Origin: Gyrodactylus bullatarudis
Lineage: Eukaryota > Platyhelminthes > Monogenea > Gyrodactylidea > Gyrodactylidae
Reading direction: 5' to 3'
NCBI GenBank assembly: GCA_012064415.1
Contig: SSNU01000159.1
Coordinates: forward strand, 1 to 64,000
DNA: 64,000 nucleotides
Part shown: one piece after another, positions 1-11,269 of the stretch
Layout: every line of letters begins with the position of its first letter
How positions within the stretch are numbered: the stretch's first letter is position 1
Program-made: the position numbers and the translations under genes
Notes under the pieces: generated by a model
The model's input: the letters and a program-made list of their open reading frames with translations, nothing else
Told to the model about the DNA's origin: nothing
The model's database searches: none

Positions 1-172
1 TTCAGTATCTGACTTTTCGACTGCTCCTAACTTAAGTAGAGGAAATAGTGAAGTTTGACTATTTATGAGCCAACACTGCAGATTTCCCAATGACGAGGTC
101 GATCTGTTATTTTAACTATTCAAAAAACTTATTTTGTGATAATTTATTTATAATAATGATTTTCTTTTGAAT

Positions 173-908
173 TTAATAAATGTATAATTTCAAAGAAAAA
201 AAAAGATCGGTATCAACAGCATTGTCAGGAAACGAAAAACATATTTTCAAGTCGTCAGCAAATTTGAAAAGTTTAATATTGTCAATATTTGATTGGACTT
301 TAAGATTAAATAATAATGGACCAATACGGCTTCCCTGGGGGACACCAGAGGTAATTTCACGAATTTTTGTTATTGATAGAGACATATTGCAATCTAGAGG
401 ATAAGAATAAGTTGATTACATTTAAAAGGTTATAATCATTAACATAATCTGATAGAACATTCATAATGGAGCTGAAAGAGATAGAATCGAATGCTTTTTT
501 TAAATCAATGTATATAACTAAATTAAGAATATTAAAGGATTTACATTCCTGAATGTGGGAAAAGAAAGCTAGGAGATTGGTCTCAGTTGAACAAGAATTA
601 ATAAACCCATGTTGAGTTGGATCAATTCGATTAATATTAATGTGTTTTTTCAATAAGAATAAAATTATTGAGTCCAAAATACAAGTTAGTTTAGGCAACA
701 AAGAAATAAGACGAAAATCATTTACGGATTCAGGAGATTTGTTCTTGGGGATAGGGTCAATTTTGATTAATAGTAACTCTTTTGGTAAAGAAATTTTAAT
801 AAAAATGGTATAATAATAAAAGGTATACAGGAGATATTTATTAGCTAATGTCTTAAGATCGCAATTGAAGGAATAATCCCGAAAATTATGGTATGGAAAG
901 AGTTCCAA
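173..908 (-). pseudogene. Non-LTR retrotransposon (LINE) reverse transcriptase fragment, frameshifted
   Basis: Two overlapping minus-strand frames encode consecutive parts of a LINE reverse transcriptase. The upstream frame (908-357) has the finger/palm motifs DFRLISLLPKL and a YIDLKKAFDSI block. The downstream frame (385-173) has SGVPQGSRIGPLLFN followed by FADDLK, the catalytic aspartates. The switch of frame near 357-385 means this copy is broken. No endonuclease, zinc knuckle or full 3' end is visible, so it is truncated on both sides. The GVPQGS and FADD signatures resemble the LINE fragment at 11.3-12.2 kb, so it is probably the same or a sister family (Jockey/CR1-like by motif; clade not established). 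No intact start exists. Confidence 0.85.
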
Positions 909-929
909 AAATTACTACGAATGGTTCAA

Positions 930-2013
930 ATTTACGAATACCTTTTGACAACTGATTGATTAATAAATATATATCAATATCAGAGAATATATAATATATG
1001 TATTTAATCCTTGAAGGAATGTTGATAAGAACTTAAGAAGTAAATAAACAAGAATCCATTAGATGGTTCTCTCTTCCAGAATTAGACGAATTCCATCCCA
1101 TTGATAAATGTAATCAAATTAAAATGATACATTATTTTGTTTTATCGGTTATGGAATGAATCTGGACAGGACAACTTGTTTATTCTGCCTACCCTTCATT
1201 CGGACCATTAATCTTTCAACAAAAATTCAAAATGTGACTACCGTGTACCAATCATGGATAGTAAATTATGAAAAATGAATACAGAAACGTTATGCAATAA
1301 TAACACTGGGACAAAATTATTAATTGAATGAGTGTTCGACAGGAAAAATTAATCATAAAATCTTTAAAGGACAATTATGGCCTTTGGCCTACAGCTCTAT
1401 GATGTATTCGATTGTTTATACACACGTAATTTTAGTCTAATTCAACTTGCGAAAAATCCTTGTGTCAATTTGAAGAATTTGAAGAGCAAAATGGGGAAAA
1501 AATAAAGTGGTCTCTTGCAGAGAAGATGAAATTGTACCAAAATGTTCATATTTCTCCACGTTTTCTTGCCATTTACTGTGAAGGAATCCATCTTATAAGA
1601 TGGTTAGAATATGGTTTTTTTAAAAAGTAACGTAAACCATAGAAAAAAAAGTTTAAAGGCGACTCTATGTTACCCTATCACTATCATATTATATATTAGC
1701 TCTTAAGGTATAGTTATGACTTCAAGCTGAGTTTTCATTAACAGAAGAAAAGGAGAAGAGTTGATTAATGCATAGTATTTTAAATAAGACATTTGATACA
1801 AATTTATGTTTTAAAAAAATAAAATGGATTCATGACATAATTTTTTATATCTTACATTAGTCAGAAAGTCTGTCCTTCTCTGAATCTACCTAGGATATTG
1901 CTTAATTTGGTTGAATTTTCTATTAAGTGTAAAGTTTGAGAATCGCTAAGAATAAGATTAATGAATTTCGCCATTAACTCCCTTGACATTATGAAGTTTA
2001 TCCTCAGATCAAA
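930..2013. other. AT-rich stretch, no gene seen
   Basis: No long ORF, RNA gene or clear repeat is visible. It may include unrecognised upstream remains of the LINE at 173-908. Confidence 0.5.
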
Positions 2014-2527
2014 GATTTCAAGGTCTGAGAGGAATCAAACGTTATTTTTCAGGATCATCATTAGACAAAGAAAATATTTACTCTTATTCTAAAAAATAAG
2101 AAGATGATGCCAATAGTCTTACAAATAAGGCCTTTGTTTCAGGCATACTCATCAGTGTGATACATGCCATATAAGTACAAATTTACAATAAGTGGTATCC
2201 AACTTTTATTGGTTTTTACAAGTTTTAATTTTTTGATTAATTCATCCCTGTTTCCTGGACTTCGGTGACTCAGTTCAAAACAAAGGTTCGAACACCTCAC
2301 TGAAATAAACACTCTTATTCATTTTTTTGAAAAAACCCGTCATTTTGAAATGATCTTGGATCACCCTAGTTTATCAATTTCCAAGCAGTAGAAATGATCG
2401 AAAAATAGGAAATAGAAATTCGCATGTAAATGGTGTGTTTTTTGAAAAAATGAATAAGAGTAAATACTTTCTTTGTCTTATGATGATCGTGAAAAATAGC
2501 GTTTGATTCCTCTCAGACCTTGAAATC
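2014..2527. repeat. Long inverted repeat (foldback), 76-bp arms
   Basis: Arm 2014-2089 is the reverse complement of 2452-2527 with only a few mismatches and no indels. The shared block includes GGTCTGAGAGGAATCAAACG. The 362-nt spacer contains a box-B-like GGTTCGAACAC at about 2285 but no convincing tRNA. It is probably a non-autonomous foldback/MITE-type element; no target duplication was resolved. Confidence 0.75.
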
Positions 2528-2639
2528 AACAAAAAAATTTCAACTCACAGATTAAAAAATATTTAAAAATCATGCCATCTCGAATTTTAAAATGTCTCTA
2601 AAATTTTTCCAAATCCATTTTGAATCAGTTACCAAAAAA

Positions 2640-2722
2640 TCTTTTAAAAATTTCGATACCTTGATGAAAAAATGAGATTTTTGTAAAAATCATGAATTCC
2701 CAAATTCATCGAGAATAGCTGT
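2640..2722 (-). repeat. Fragment of the window's foldback family
   Basis: The sequence TTGATGAAAAAATGAGATTT followed by a run ending AATCATGAATTCCCAA matches the terminal part of the foldback arms seen at 38.6, 40.4 and 49 kb. Only one end is visible. Confidence 0.5.
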
Positions 2723-2744
2723 ATAAGGGTTTAGACCTGATCGT

Positions 2745-2970
2745 TGGCATGTCCGCTCATAATGATTCCATTTAACTTCTCTAATCTCATCTTCATAAAC
2801 CAGATGATTAACGAATTTCTTACAGATTTATGAGTTTTTATTTTCCTATTTTAATTGAACCAGATTCATTATTTTGATCTTTAACACTCATCAGAAATTA
2901 TGTACAGAGTTTTATATATTATTCAAAATTTACATTTATCTTGAAATAAATATATTGTCTAACAAGAAAA
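2745..2970 (+). mobile_element. LINE 3' end (3' UTR and tail)
   Basis: The segment CTTCATAAACCAGATGATT followed by GAATTTCTTACAGA matches the 3' UTR right after the LINE ORF stop at about 10009-10050. It ends with TTGTCTAACAAGAAAAA, the characteristic AAC-A-rich tail found on the other LINE copies here. It is severely 5'-truncated. Confidence 0.65.
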
Positions 2971-4435
2971 ATAGCCAAACCTCACTGATGAAGAAGTCAA
3001 TTTTAGATGTTTCGTCTCCTAAAGAGTAAAAGACCAATAAATAATTATAATTGAACGTGATAAATGAATACAATCTTCATGATGTTATACATGCCTATTC
3101 GATTGAAATAACAATTTAATTACATTTTTCAAGAATTTTAATTCCACACTCGAATTGGTATTAACAACACGTGCAGTGCATCTGAAAAACTAAAAACAGT
3201 TAATTTTTGGACAGGAGAATGTTTCATATAATGATAGAATTCTGGCACTACTTCAATAATAAAATTACAGGAGACAAGCAGACATCTCCCAAATGATATC
3301 ATTTGAAAATTGATGCTTTAATAAATTTTTCTAGTTCAATGTCTATATATGACAGTTTTTACATTCAAATAATAGTATAAAATGATACTCGTAATTAACT
3401 ATATAGTAATTCATTTTAGGTGAGACGCCTCTTTCAATGAATCATTAGAAACGATTTTTATATTTCGAATTGCATTAGGAATTTAGTTTTATTCATTTAT
3501 TCTCTACTATCAAAAATAAACCCCTCATAGAGGACTTTTGCTGAAGAAACTGCAAACTTGAAATTGATCATTCAATAGATTGAGACCAGAACCTATTGTA
3601 TAATTTTTCAATGTCTAAGTTGAAAACAAGAACAAGTCAAAATTTTATAGAGTATACAGGAAAAATGTGTTACTTTCCTATATAATGCATATAATACAAA
3701 TACAATTTCCAACCTCCATTCTGATTCCAACATTGAACTACTTGTTTTAAAATATAGACCTTGGTATAAAATGGAAGATATTGTATCAATGGGTGATGGA
3801 TCTTAGTGCTCAGAATCACCTACTCTTTTACTAATCAATGTCAAAAGATTGAAATAACTTTACTGACATTTGTGATGAAATTTTATCACCCATTGTATAA
3901 ATAACAAAAAAATCTGAGGACTGTTCATTATCTATGCGCTACTAATATAAATAAAATACATTTGTCTTCTACAAGAAAGTTGTAACTTGTTAGAATTTCT
4001 AGCATAAAAATGTTTATTATCGCAACTGATGAAATGAATTTATTCAATAGAGACAACCTTTCTTATCAAAAAAAACAACAATAATTTTAAAAATTTTATT
4101 CACTAGAGAATCTTTCTTTTGCAGTTTTATTCTTTTATTGTTGCCTTACAGAAGAAATTACAATATACTTTACAAGGGAAATAAAGTTTTACTCTAATTT
4201 CTGCATATACTGGTTGTAATATATGGTCACATTTGTTGGAGAGGGTGGAGATGCAGTGTAAAAAACACTATTTAGCTGGATAACAAGAAGAGTTTTTTTA
4301 TTATGTTTAAAGATTGAAAGGAGATTAGAGAAATTTATATTTACTTTCCTAATTGCATAGAATAGATTCTAAAAATTGTATTGTAAAAATTATTAAAATT
4401 TCAAAGATAACACTATGAATAAAAAATATTATTAT
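2971..4435. other. AT-rich stretch, no gene seen
   Basis: No supported gene or structured repeat. A CTGATGA at about 2981 lacks the partner motif for a hammerhead on the same strand. Confidence 0.5.
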
Positions 4436-4660
4436 TTTTACTGCTATTGGTTTCTGAACTCATGAGGAAGGTAGGAGAAAGCAGACGTATATTATAGTGA
4501 TAAACGTTATATTTCGCCGGGTCTCATCAGACTCTACCCCGGTTACGATATAAATACTATTACAATGCATAAATTTGTGCCCTTCCATTGGTCAATATGA
4601 GTTCAGAAACCAATAGCAGTAAAATTCTTGATGAAGTTCGACAATATTATCGTAAAAATT
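4436..4660. mobile_element. Solo palindromic Penelope-like pseudo-LTR
   Basis: The ends 4436-4464 and 4597-4624 are reverse complements (TACTGCTATTGGTTTCTGAA). The minus-strand part matches the pseudo-LTR next to the PLE endonuclease tail at 37.7 kb, including ACCGGGGTAGAGTCTGA, the ATAAATACTATTACAATGC block and CCTTCCATTGG. The right end AGTTCGACAATATTATCG is shared in plus orientation with the copies at 38.49 and 53.67 kb. So two partial pseudo-LTRs abut in inverted orientation, a configuration common for PLE insertions. It has no coding part and contains the best-preserved pseudo-LTR hammerhead. Confidence 0.75.
4495..4534 (-). ncRNA. Minimal type I hammerhead ribozyme in PLE pseudo-LTR
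   Basis: Reading the minus strand, the canonical core CUGAUGA (4530-4524) is followed by GACCCGGC (4523-4516), then GAAA (4515-4512). Helix III is AUA (4512-4510) pairing with UAU (4502-4500) across a 7-nt loop. The residue before the cleavage site is C4499, and cleavage would fall between 4499 and 4498. Helix I pairs GAGU (4534-4531) with ACU(A) after the site; the fourth pair is lost in this copy. Helix II is weak: G-C, an A-G mismatch and C-G. Short helix III is typical of PLE hammerheads, which often act as dimers. Activity is inferred, not shown. Confidence 0.75.
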
Positions 4661-4927
4661 ATTATTTTTACATGTGTATATTGTGATTCGATGGACTGAT
4701 TTTCTTGCCTTAACTATGAAATTTGTATTTAAAGTTTTAATGAGCGTACACTTGATTCCCTTCAGTATGTGATCCGAAACCCTGATTTTGATCGGTTATA
4801 AGTAGACCTAAATAAAACAGGTTTTTCTAGAGTGTCTGTAAAATGCTGAATTATTTATACGCTCTAATATCTTTTGACTGAATTTCGGTTCCGACTACTG
4901 ACAGGGTAAAAAATAGATCTCTGTACT

Positions 4928-5275
4928 AAGATTTTTTTTTTGTTAGAAAAAAAAGATGAATACAAAAGTGAAATAATTTGTACATTAATGAAAAATTTTT
5001 TTTAATGTTGTGATAGTCATATCTGAGAAAAGTAATGATTGGCGTTTTAATAAATCTGAAAAATTTTAACGAAATTTTTTTCGTTCGAACGAAATCTTTT
5101 ATTGAAATGTAAACAAGAAGAATGGTTATGAATCTGTTCAATTAATTAAAATGCTTTAAAAATTCATTGGCTTAAAGATAAATAAATAAACTAGGTTCTG
5201 TAAGAAATTCGTAATTCATCAATCGTCTTATTTAGATCTGATATGAGACATGACTCATACTAGATCAGTCATATT
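4928..5275 (-). mobile_element. LINE 3' end, minus strand
   Basis: On the minus strand the segment ends in the family tail TTTCTAAC followed by an A run (forward TTTTTTTGTTAGAAA at about 4931). At its 5' side the remnant TGAGTCATGTCTCATATCAGATC corresponds to the conserved MSHIRS codons of the LINE C-terminus. The ORF is decayed. Confidence 0.6.
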
Positions 5276-6126
5276 CTCTCAACCAACCTATGCCTAACAA
5301 ACGACCTGAGACTTATCTGTCAAAAATTACTCTATCCTCTCTGCCCCGTATTAAAAACTGAAATAAATATGCAAGATTACTAAAAGGTAACAACATTTAA
5401 CACAAGAACACCCTAAAATTAAATTTATAAAATAAATATACCATACGATAGAGATTTTTCTCCTGATTTAAACAGTCTAATTTATTGTAGGATTATCAAT
5501 ATCAAAACGGTCTAAATTATAGAAAAAAATAATTTAAAAATTAAATTTACTCTGGAAAAAAGATTTTTCCTCTCCTAAGTAAAAAAGGCTTGTCGACTAC
5601 CTCCAAAACAAACAAATGATTCATCAAACTATCTCAAGATATTCATGTAAAAGTTAAAACGTATGTTGCATATTTTTACTAAATCGTTTCATTAAACCTT
5701 TTAACATCTGGGATTTGTCTAACGTCCGAGATTATAGATGCTCTGAAACAATTTGTAATCGTTTCCTTTGTAACAGAGTTAAAGGATTTTTATATTAATA
5801 TGTAGCCTAGTTGAACATCATGGAGTTAAGGAAGACGCCTCAATTCCTTTGAAAACTTGGATTTAAAACTCCATATTATTCCCTGATCTATTGGTTGGCA
5901 TACAGAAGTAGCATTCGGGAGTAGAAATAGTAACTTGACATTTTCTGGTGGGACAGGAACTTTATGGAACGCAACGTTATCTGCTAGAAGCAATACCTCT
6001 CTACCTTGATTTGCTTCCTTAAATTTTTCTGATTGAATAATTCACGTAAATTCTCAAATACGTCCGAAAATCCACTTAAAATCATATTAAAATAGAAATA
6101 AAAGATATATTAACACCAAATACGTA
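5276..6126. other. AT-rich stretch, no gene seen
   Basis: No supported ORF or repeat was recognised. Confidence 0.45.
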
Positions 6127-6182
6127 TTTCTTAAAGGATCATCAGTGGTATCACTTTAAAAATGATAAGATTTAAATAATTG
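6127..6182 (+). mobile_element. 3' fragment of the ribozyme-bearing SINE
   Basis: The block AGGATCATCAGTGGTATCAC with the following ATGATAAG and TTAAATAATT matches 31497-31551, the 3' end of the tRNA-headed hammerhead SINE. Head and ribozyme are absent, so this copy is strongly 5'-truncated. Confidence 0.6.
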
Positions 6183-6299
6183 AACTTGTAATTTCAACTT
6201 TTAACCCTCGGACCCCATTTCCAGGGCGAGGGTTAAGAGATAGAATTAATCAGTTGGATACGTTCTCAAATATAGAAATAGAATCAACAGTTAACAGAA

Positions 6300-6656
6300 A
6301 CTTCCATTAAAATCGAGCAAGATTTAAGAAACATTTCTTATCAAAATATTATCCTACTCTCCGCTTATAACATTCTTCCTGAAAAGTATGATTTGTCTGA
6401 TTTTGATAATCGTATTCGATAAAAAATATTATGGAACATATAATATCAAAAGTTGAATTCAATTTCTCTTCTCTATCCTGATCTTAACTAATAACAAACC
6501 AGATTGATTTTATTAAAATCAGTCCTTTTTCAGATACAAGATTTTTATATTATTTATGACTATTCTAACCTTTTAACAGATTTTAAAACCTTTTTCATCA
6601 TTGTACAAATTATTTCACTTTTTTCAATATAGAAATATTTCTAACAAAAAACAACT
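6300..6656 (+). mobile_element. LINE 3' end, degenerate
   Basis: Decayed codons resembling YNxxxxKYDLSDFDN (compare FNKIFSKYKLSDCEN at 19.2 kb) are followed by a 3' UTR. It ends TTGTACAAATTATTTCAC and then TTTCTAACAAAAAAC, the family tail. Multiple stops and frame changes are present. Confidence 0.6.
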
Positions 6657-7662
6657 TATTTTATCTAAAACAATAAAATCAAAAATAACTAAAATTTTCT
6701 TGAAAAGATTCATTATGCTATTACACAGATTTATTTATATTTTTACTTTTATCATATGCAGTACACTTTGTACATATTAATAAATAATTTTTCTAAAAAA
6801 AAATATTATTTACATTACATTTTAAAATTTGAATTAAGAAATTTTCTCAACTTATATTAATATCCTCATATAAGATAGGTTTTTCAAGTTTATTCATCTC
6901 AGATGAGAAATACAAATTCTTCCAAATCCAGTCATGTCATTTGGACTTATCAGTAGAAATTGAAACTCGTGAATTTTTCTTGCGATTCATTTACGCATGA
7001 AATGATCCAACTAACTAATTTTCTCTATTCACTAGGCTCTAGTTGTCAGTTTAATCTTGGACACAATTCTTTGATAATTCTCTAAACAAACAAAAAGTTC
7101 TAAAAACTTGTCAGAAAATACAATTTTTATCTTATTTGGAGAAATTAATGTAAGGACAACACACCGACCAGAATATGAAACTACGTTGGGAATTCAAAGG
7201 TTGGTTTTATTGTTGCTAGGTTATGCCAAACGTTTGTATAGTGGAAACTAAACGATTGTAACTGTATTATTAACATTATCCATAGGTTCCTGAAGAAATA
7301 TTTACATAGGTGTTTCTTTTCAGCCTCCCTTTGAAGACTTTGAAAAGTTTCTTTCAATGGATATGGCTTGGTGACAGAGATGAAGAAATTTCATCCTTTG
7401 TAATAATAAAAATACATTGCAGTTATCACGACAGTTTAAAACAAACATGATTAGCATAAAACTATTAGGCTGTTGTTTGTTCAACAGGGAATTTTATTTT
7501 CATTAGCTGTGGGAAATTAAACTTTTTTCAGGTGTGAAAATAACTTGATTGCCTTGATTTTTTTTCCAAACATCCCTTTCTAAATACAGAAGTGAAATTT
7601 AAATAAGAAATTATTAATATTTTCAAAAAATTTCATTGTAAATTAATTTTTTGTGGTTGAAT
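6657..7662. other. AT-rich stretch, no gene seen
   Basis: Nothing supportable beyond low-complexity AT sequence. Confidence 0.45.
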
Positions 7663-8083
7663 CTAAAGCTAGTTGATATAAAGATGAGAATTTACTTTTA
7701 TTACAAAAGACTCAATATTTTTCTCAGAAAAGTCGGGAAAAATTTATTTTTCGAATTCCTTAATGAAATTTTAAAAAATTAATGAAAAAATTCAATCTGA
7801 CCAAAATTAGACCGTTTTTCGAATTTTGAAAACGCCACGAATGTCCACCTTTTCAACTTTTGAGCTCAAAAATTGAAAAAGCGAAAATTCGGGGCATTTT
7901 CAAAATTCGAAAAACGGTCTAATTTTGGTCAGATTGAATTTTTTCATAAATTTTTTTAAATTTCCACAAGTTATTATTTCATCAAGGAATTCGAAAAATA
8001 AACTTTTTCTTGACTTTTCTGAGAAAAATATTGAGTTTTTAGTAATAAAAGTAAATTCTCATCTTCATGTCAACTAGCTTTAG
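7663..8083. repeat. Foldback element, subfamily with CAATATTTTTCTC arms
   Basis: The ends are CTAAAGCTAGTTGATAT and its complement ATGTCAACTAGCTTTAG. The two arms are near-complete inverted repeats of roughly 190 bp each. They include ACTCAATATTTTTCTCAG and CAATCTGACCAAAATTAG, the latter mirrored near 7910-7940. The short centre lies around 7850-7900. The ends match the other foldbacks in the window. No coding capacity. Confidence 0.85.
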
Positions 8084-8662
8084 ATAATTAGAAGTTCCGG
8101 TTGCAAGTTTTTTTAAGGATTATTTCCCAGATTCCCTGTAACATATTCAGTCCCATTTCTTATAAGTAATCATCGCACAATATTTTAATGCCACTGTATT
8201 CAATACAATAAAAATACTATTTTCTTCTGTACTTCTATAATAATATTCAATAGAATTGTGTATTCAGTACTTTTATGAATTCAGTAGTTGTTCTTCATCT
8301 TATTATTATTTGCTTGTATTGTACGCTTGTATTCATTCATATACATCCATCTTCTTTTTTTTAACATTTAAGTAATGTTATATTAGTAGTGTTAGAAAAT
8401 CTACTAAGGTTGGAGAGGGGATTACTACAGGCATACAGTCATTTTATCATTATAAAGAATGGTACAGATATACTGAACTTTTTTTATTGTATTCCATTTA
8501 TTTGTGGAAATATATTAAATATCTGCGTTTGCTCTCAGAATACGATCTATTTTGCGAATAAGATACGGACATTCTTCTCCAACAACGATAATTATAAAAT
8601 AATAATAAAAAATAATGTTGCATTTGAAAGGATAGTATTTTCAAACTTCATCAAGAATATTA
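8084..8662. other. AT-rich stretch, no gene seen
   Basis: A 94-codon open frame at 8389-8673 has no recognisable domain and runs into the MITE; I treat it as chance. Confidence 0.5.
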
Positions 8663-8670
8663 GTGTTGAT

Positions 8671-9121
8671 TAGGCTGGGGTGAAATTTTTAACTTCAAGT
8701 TAGGAACAACTTTTCTGATAGAACTATAAATTCTAAGCATTATTGTGTATTGAAGAATGTGTCGAAAATGATTCTTCAATATGTCATTCGGTTTTAAAAA
8801 TCCAAAAATTTTTAAATCGCCACTCAATTTTCAATGAATTTTTACTACGCAATCACTAAAATCCGGAATATCTTGGCCATTCAATGAGTTTCTTAATTTT
8901 TATCTTCAAAAGTAGTAATCTTATCATATAGAGGGGCTTCATGGTTAATTTCGTTGTTTTATCATGTCCGTGGGATATTGTGAGAAAAATGGGCAATGCC
9001 ATAATGGAGAATGATTTTCACGCTTTAAAATTATGGGAAACATGATCTGAGTACTAAAATTTATCAGAAAAGTAAGTCCTCTCGTGCGCTGTTCGGAGAA
9101 AAATATTTTCATCCTAGTCTA
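8671..9121. mobile_element. hAT-like MITE with 8-bp target duplication
   Basis: The element begins TAGGCTGGGGTGAAATTTTT and ends with the imperfect complement (reverse: TAGACTAGGATGAAA). Similarity extends inward through a TTTTCTGATA block on both sides. It is flanked by the identical octamer GTGTTGAT at 8663-8670 and 9122-9129. An 8-bp duplication with short terminal inverted repeats is characteristic of the hAT superfamily; P and Merlin are alternatives. It is 451 bp with no transposase. A second, inverted and interrupted copy lies at 52128-54141. Confidence 0.8.
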
Positions 9122-9499
9122 GTGTTGATCATCTGAACTAATCTCTGTAATTAATAAACGTTATACATTTAAATAAAATTTGAGCCCTTCCATGATTTGA
9201 TGCTATGAAAATTATTCCCCCTTTTATAAAATTTTTTAACTTAATTTAACCCTTTAAGTCCCACTAGGTTATTTCTATCAAATATTATTTAGCAACTCAT
9301 GATAATTTATTTAAACCTCAGAAAATACTTCGTTTGCACCCCATTTGATAGGAAATTTATTTACGCAAAGATCTTGGCTCTATCATTCGTCAAACTCGCG
9401 CTATACTAATTTAAAGAGAGTTGATTGTTTTGTTCAAGACGTTTTTTAAAAACCTACTTCTAAGGGGAATATACAAAATAAATTCAATGTTATCTGGAT

Positions 9500-9671
9500 A
9501 AGTTGGCAATAAATAAATTCAATTTCCGAAAAAAGGTTTCATAAAAGAAATTTTAAAAATAGCATAATGACTAAATAAGCCCCTCAAGAAATTTCATTAA
9601 ATCATTCTGGAATTATTGAAGATAAAGTAGACTTTTTGTATAATCTAATTTAGATCTAATATGCAACATGA
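9500..9671 (-). mobile_element. LINE C-terminus and 3' UTR, minus strand
   Basis: Minus-strand codons LHIRSKLDYTKSLLY (about 9665-9618) match the LINE C-terminus. The following sequence down to about 9500 is closely similar to 20395-20545. It could be the continuation of the minus-strand LINE at 10240-10600, split by the plus-strand copy between them. Confidence 0.6.
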
Positions 9672-10250
9672 TTGCCTTAATACATGCCTTTTTACATTCT
9701 TTATATCCTCATATTGACTCGTACAACGCACTAATATTGGTCTCTGGCCTTAACCCGCTCTGGGTCCGGAGATTTGCTTTTTTAGTCAAAAAATTCACAG
9801 AGTCTTATTCTCTCTCTAATAATAATTATAATTATTATCTGAGAAATTCTAAATATGACCCGAATTACTTATTATCTTTTTATAATTTAATTTTTACAAA
9901 ATATGAATTATCTGATTGTGATGACTTGACCAATCTTAAATTGATCATGTCTCACATCAGGCTTAAAATCGATTACTCTAAGTCTTTGCTTTATTCCTAT
10001 CTTCATTAACCAGATGATTTTCGAATTTCTTGCAGACTCTAGTTCCCAGGCTTTCCTATTGCTCAAATATTTACAACTCGAGATCCTTTACCTTATTTTA
10101 TGACTTGTCATTTTATCATTTTATAATTGTACAGATCAATCTATCCATTTTATTTATTGTATTTTATTTCTATTTGTACAAGCAGATTTCGTTATAATTT
10201 GTAGTTATATTTTCAATTCAATGTAAGGTTTATTTCCAACAAAAAAAAAT
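9672..10250 (+). pseudogene. LINE C-terminal ORF fragment plus 3' UTR and tail
   Basis: The open frame to 10009 encodes the thumb/C-terminal region of a LINE polyprotein: YNALILVSGLNPLWVRRFAF, then LSDCDDLTNLKLIMSHIR and the terminal SKSLLYSYLH. The 3' UTR follows and ends CCAACAAAAAAAAATTG at about 10249, the family tail. Reverse transcriptase and everything 5' are missing, so it is a dead 5'-truncated copy. It lies between two minus-strand pieces that look like one disrupted LINE, suggesting insertion into it. Confidence 0.8.
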
Positions 10251-10600
10251 TGATCAAATCATTGCATTCTAATATTTTAAATTTGTTTTCAATCATGTTA
10301 TATGTAGATAACAAATAATGATTGGAGAAGGAGGAAGATCTAAGATTATATGAATTTTCAAAAATGTTGGCTAATTTTACAAAAGTTTTTGTAATTATTG
10401 CGTATCTTCTAACCCATAGAGGGTTAAGTCCAGATATCAAAAATCGTGCATTATACGAGTCTAAATCTGGATAAAGAAAATACAAAAACCTGGATTGGAC
10501 ATGCTCGATCTCCAAAGAATTTTCTATTGAAAAAGAGGGAACAAGTGTAGAGATGTAATCAAGATTATTCAAAACCAAATAGATTGACAAAAGGTTGAAT
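10240..10600 (-). pseudogene. LINE C-terminal fragment, minus strand, truncated
   Basis: The minus-strand frame reads IEHVQSRFLYFLYPDLDSYN, then ISGLNPLWVRRYA and FKILECNDLIN, after which homology stops at the A-rich tail of the neighbouring plus-strand LINE. It diverges from the 9.7-10.0 kb copy, so it is an older or different subfamily copy. Confidence 0.75.
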
Positions 10601-10641
10601 GCGAGTCATGAAAAAAAATTCTTTGGGACTTTGAGGGTTAA

Positions 10642-11265
10642 ATAACTTTCAGGTGGTTAACTACAAAATAAGTTCACTCTGTTTTTCTCATATCAGCTCA
10701 TATTTAGGTCTCAGGACTCTCTGGGTTCGTAGATGTATTCTTAGTTAAGAAATTTTATTCTAAATATTGATCTGATAGCCTAAATCTTTATATTTCATAA
10801 TGGCCATAGTCTTATTAATTTAGTTTCGGGTTCTTAATGAAACCTTTCATTAAAGAATAGAAAAACTTTTGTACAATTTGAAAAAAATCCCATAAATCTT
10901 GAAATAAATTCAATCATAAGATTTCGTTAAAATTAAAACATTCGAGCTCATCACTTGAATCATAAATTCGCCAAATAAACGTTATAACAGGAAGGCACAA
11001 TTTCTTTTTTGCGTTTTAATTTATTACAAACATTCGTTACAGTCCTAGAGACAAACACACTAGGGTTATTCATAATTATTTAAACTGAGATCTTCTTATT
11101 TTTATGGAGGCTATCAAGATTCGTCAGCACATCAGAGTGGTGAACAGAGTTTGCTTTTGAATTTAAAAATCTTTTGATTTATAGTTGAAATCAAATAAAT
11201 ATAACCGTTCTCTTGAAACCGAAGGAACTTTGTTATTTATGGAATCTACATTTTCTCATAACAGA
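10642..11265. other. AT-rich stretch, mostly unassigned
   Basis: A faint LINE-like remnant (CTCTGGGTTCGTAGATG at about 10718, compare the LWVRR codons) is present. Nothing else is supportable. Confidence 0.4.
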
Positions 11266-11269
11266 ATCA

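Larger units (their letters stand above)
9250..10637. mobile_element. Possible TTAA-flanked (piggyBac-like) non-autonomous element
   Basis: TTAA (9246-9249) is followed by CCCTTTAAGTCCCA. At the other end TGGGACTTTGAGGG is followed by TTAA (10638-10641). The 14-bp ends are imperfect inverted repeats starting CCC, as in piggyBac-type MITEs. The interior is mostly LINE fragments, so these would be later insertions. A cleaner small relative is at 44445-44920. Confidence 0.45.

Noticed and set aside
2976..3030. CTGATGA followed by a GTTTCGTC motif, hammerhead-like
   Set aside because: CUGAUGA is on the plus strand but GACGAAAC lies on the minus strand, so the two halves cannot belong to one RNA; no consistent helices.
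8389..8673. 94-codon plus-strand ORF
   Set aside because: No motif, and it ends inside a MITE.
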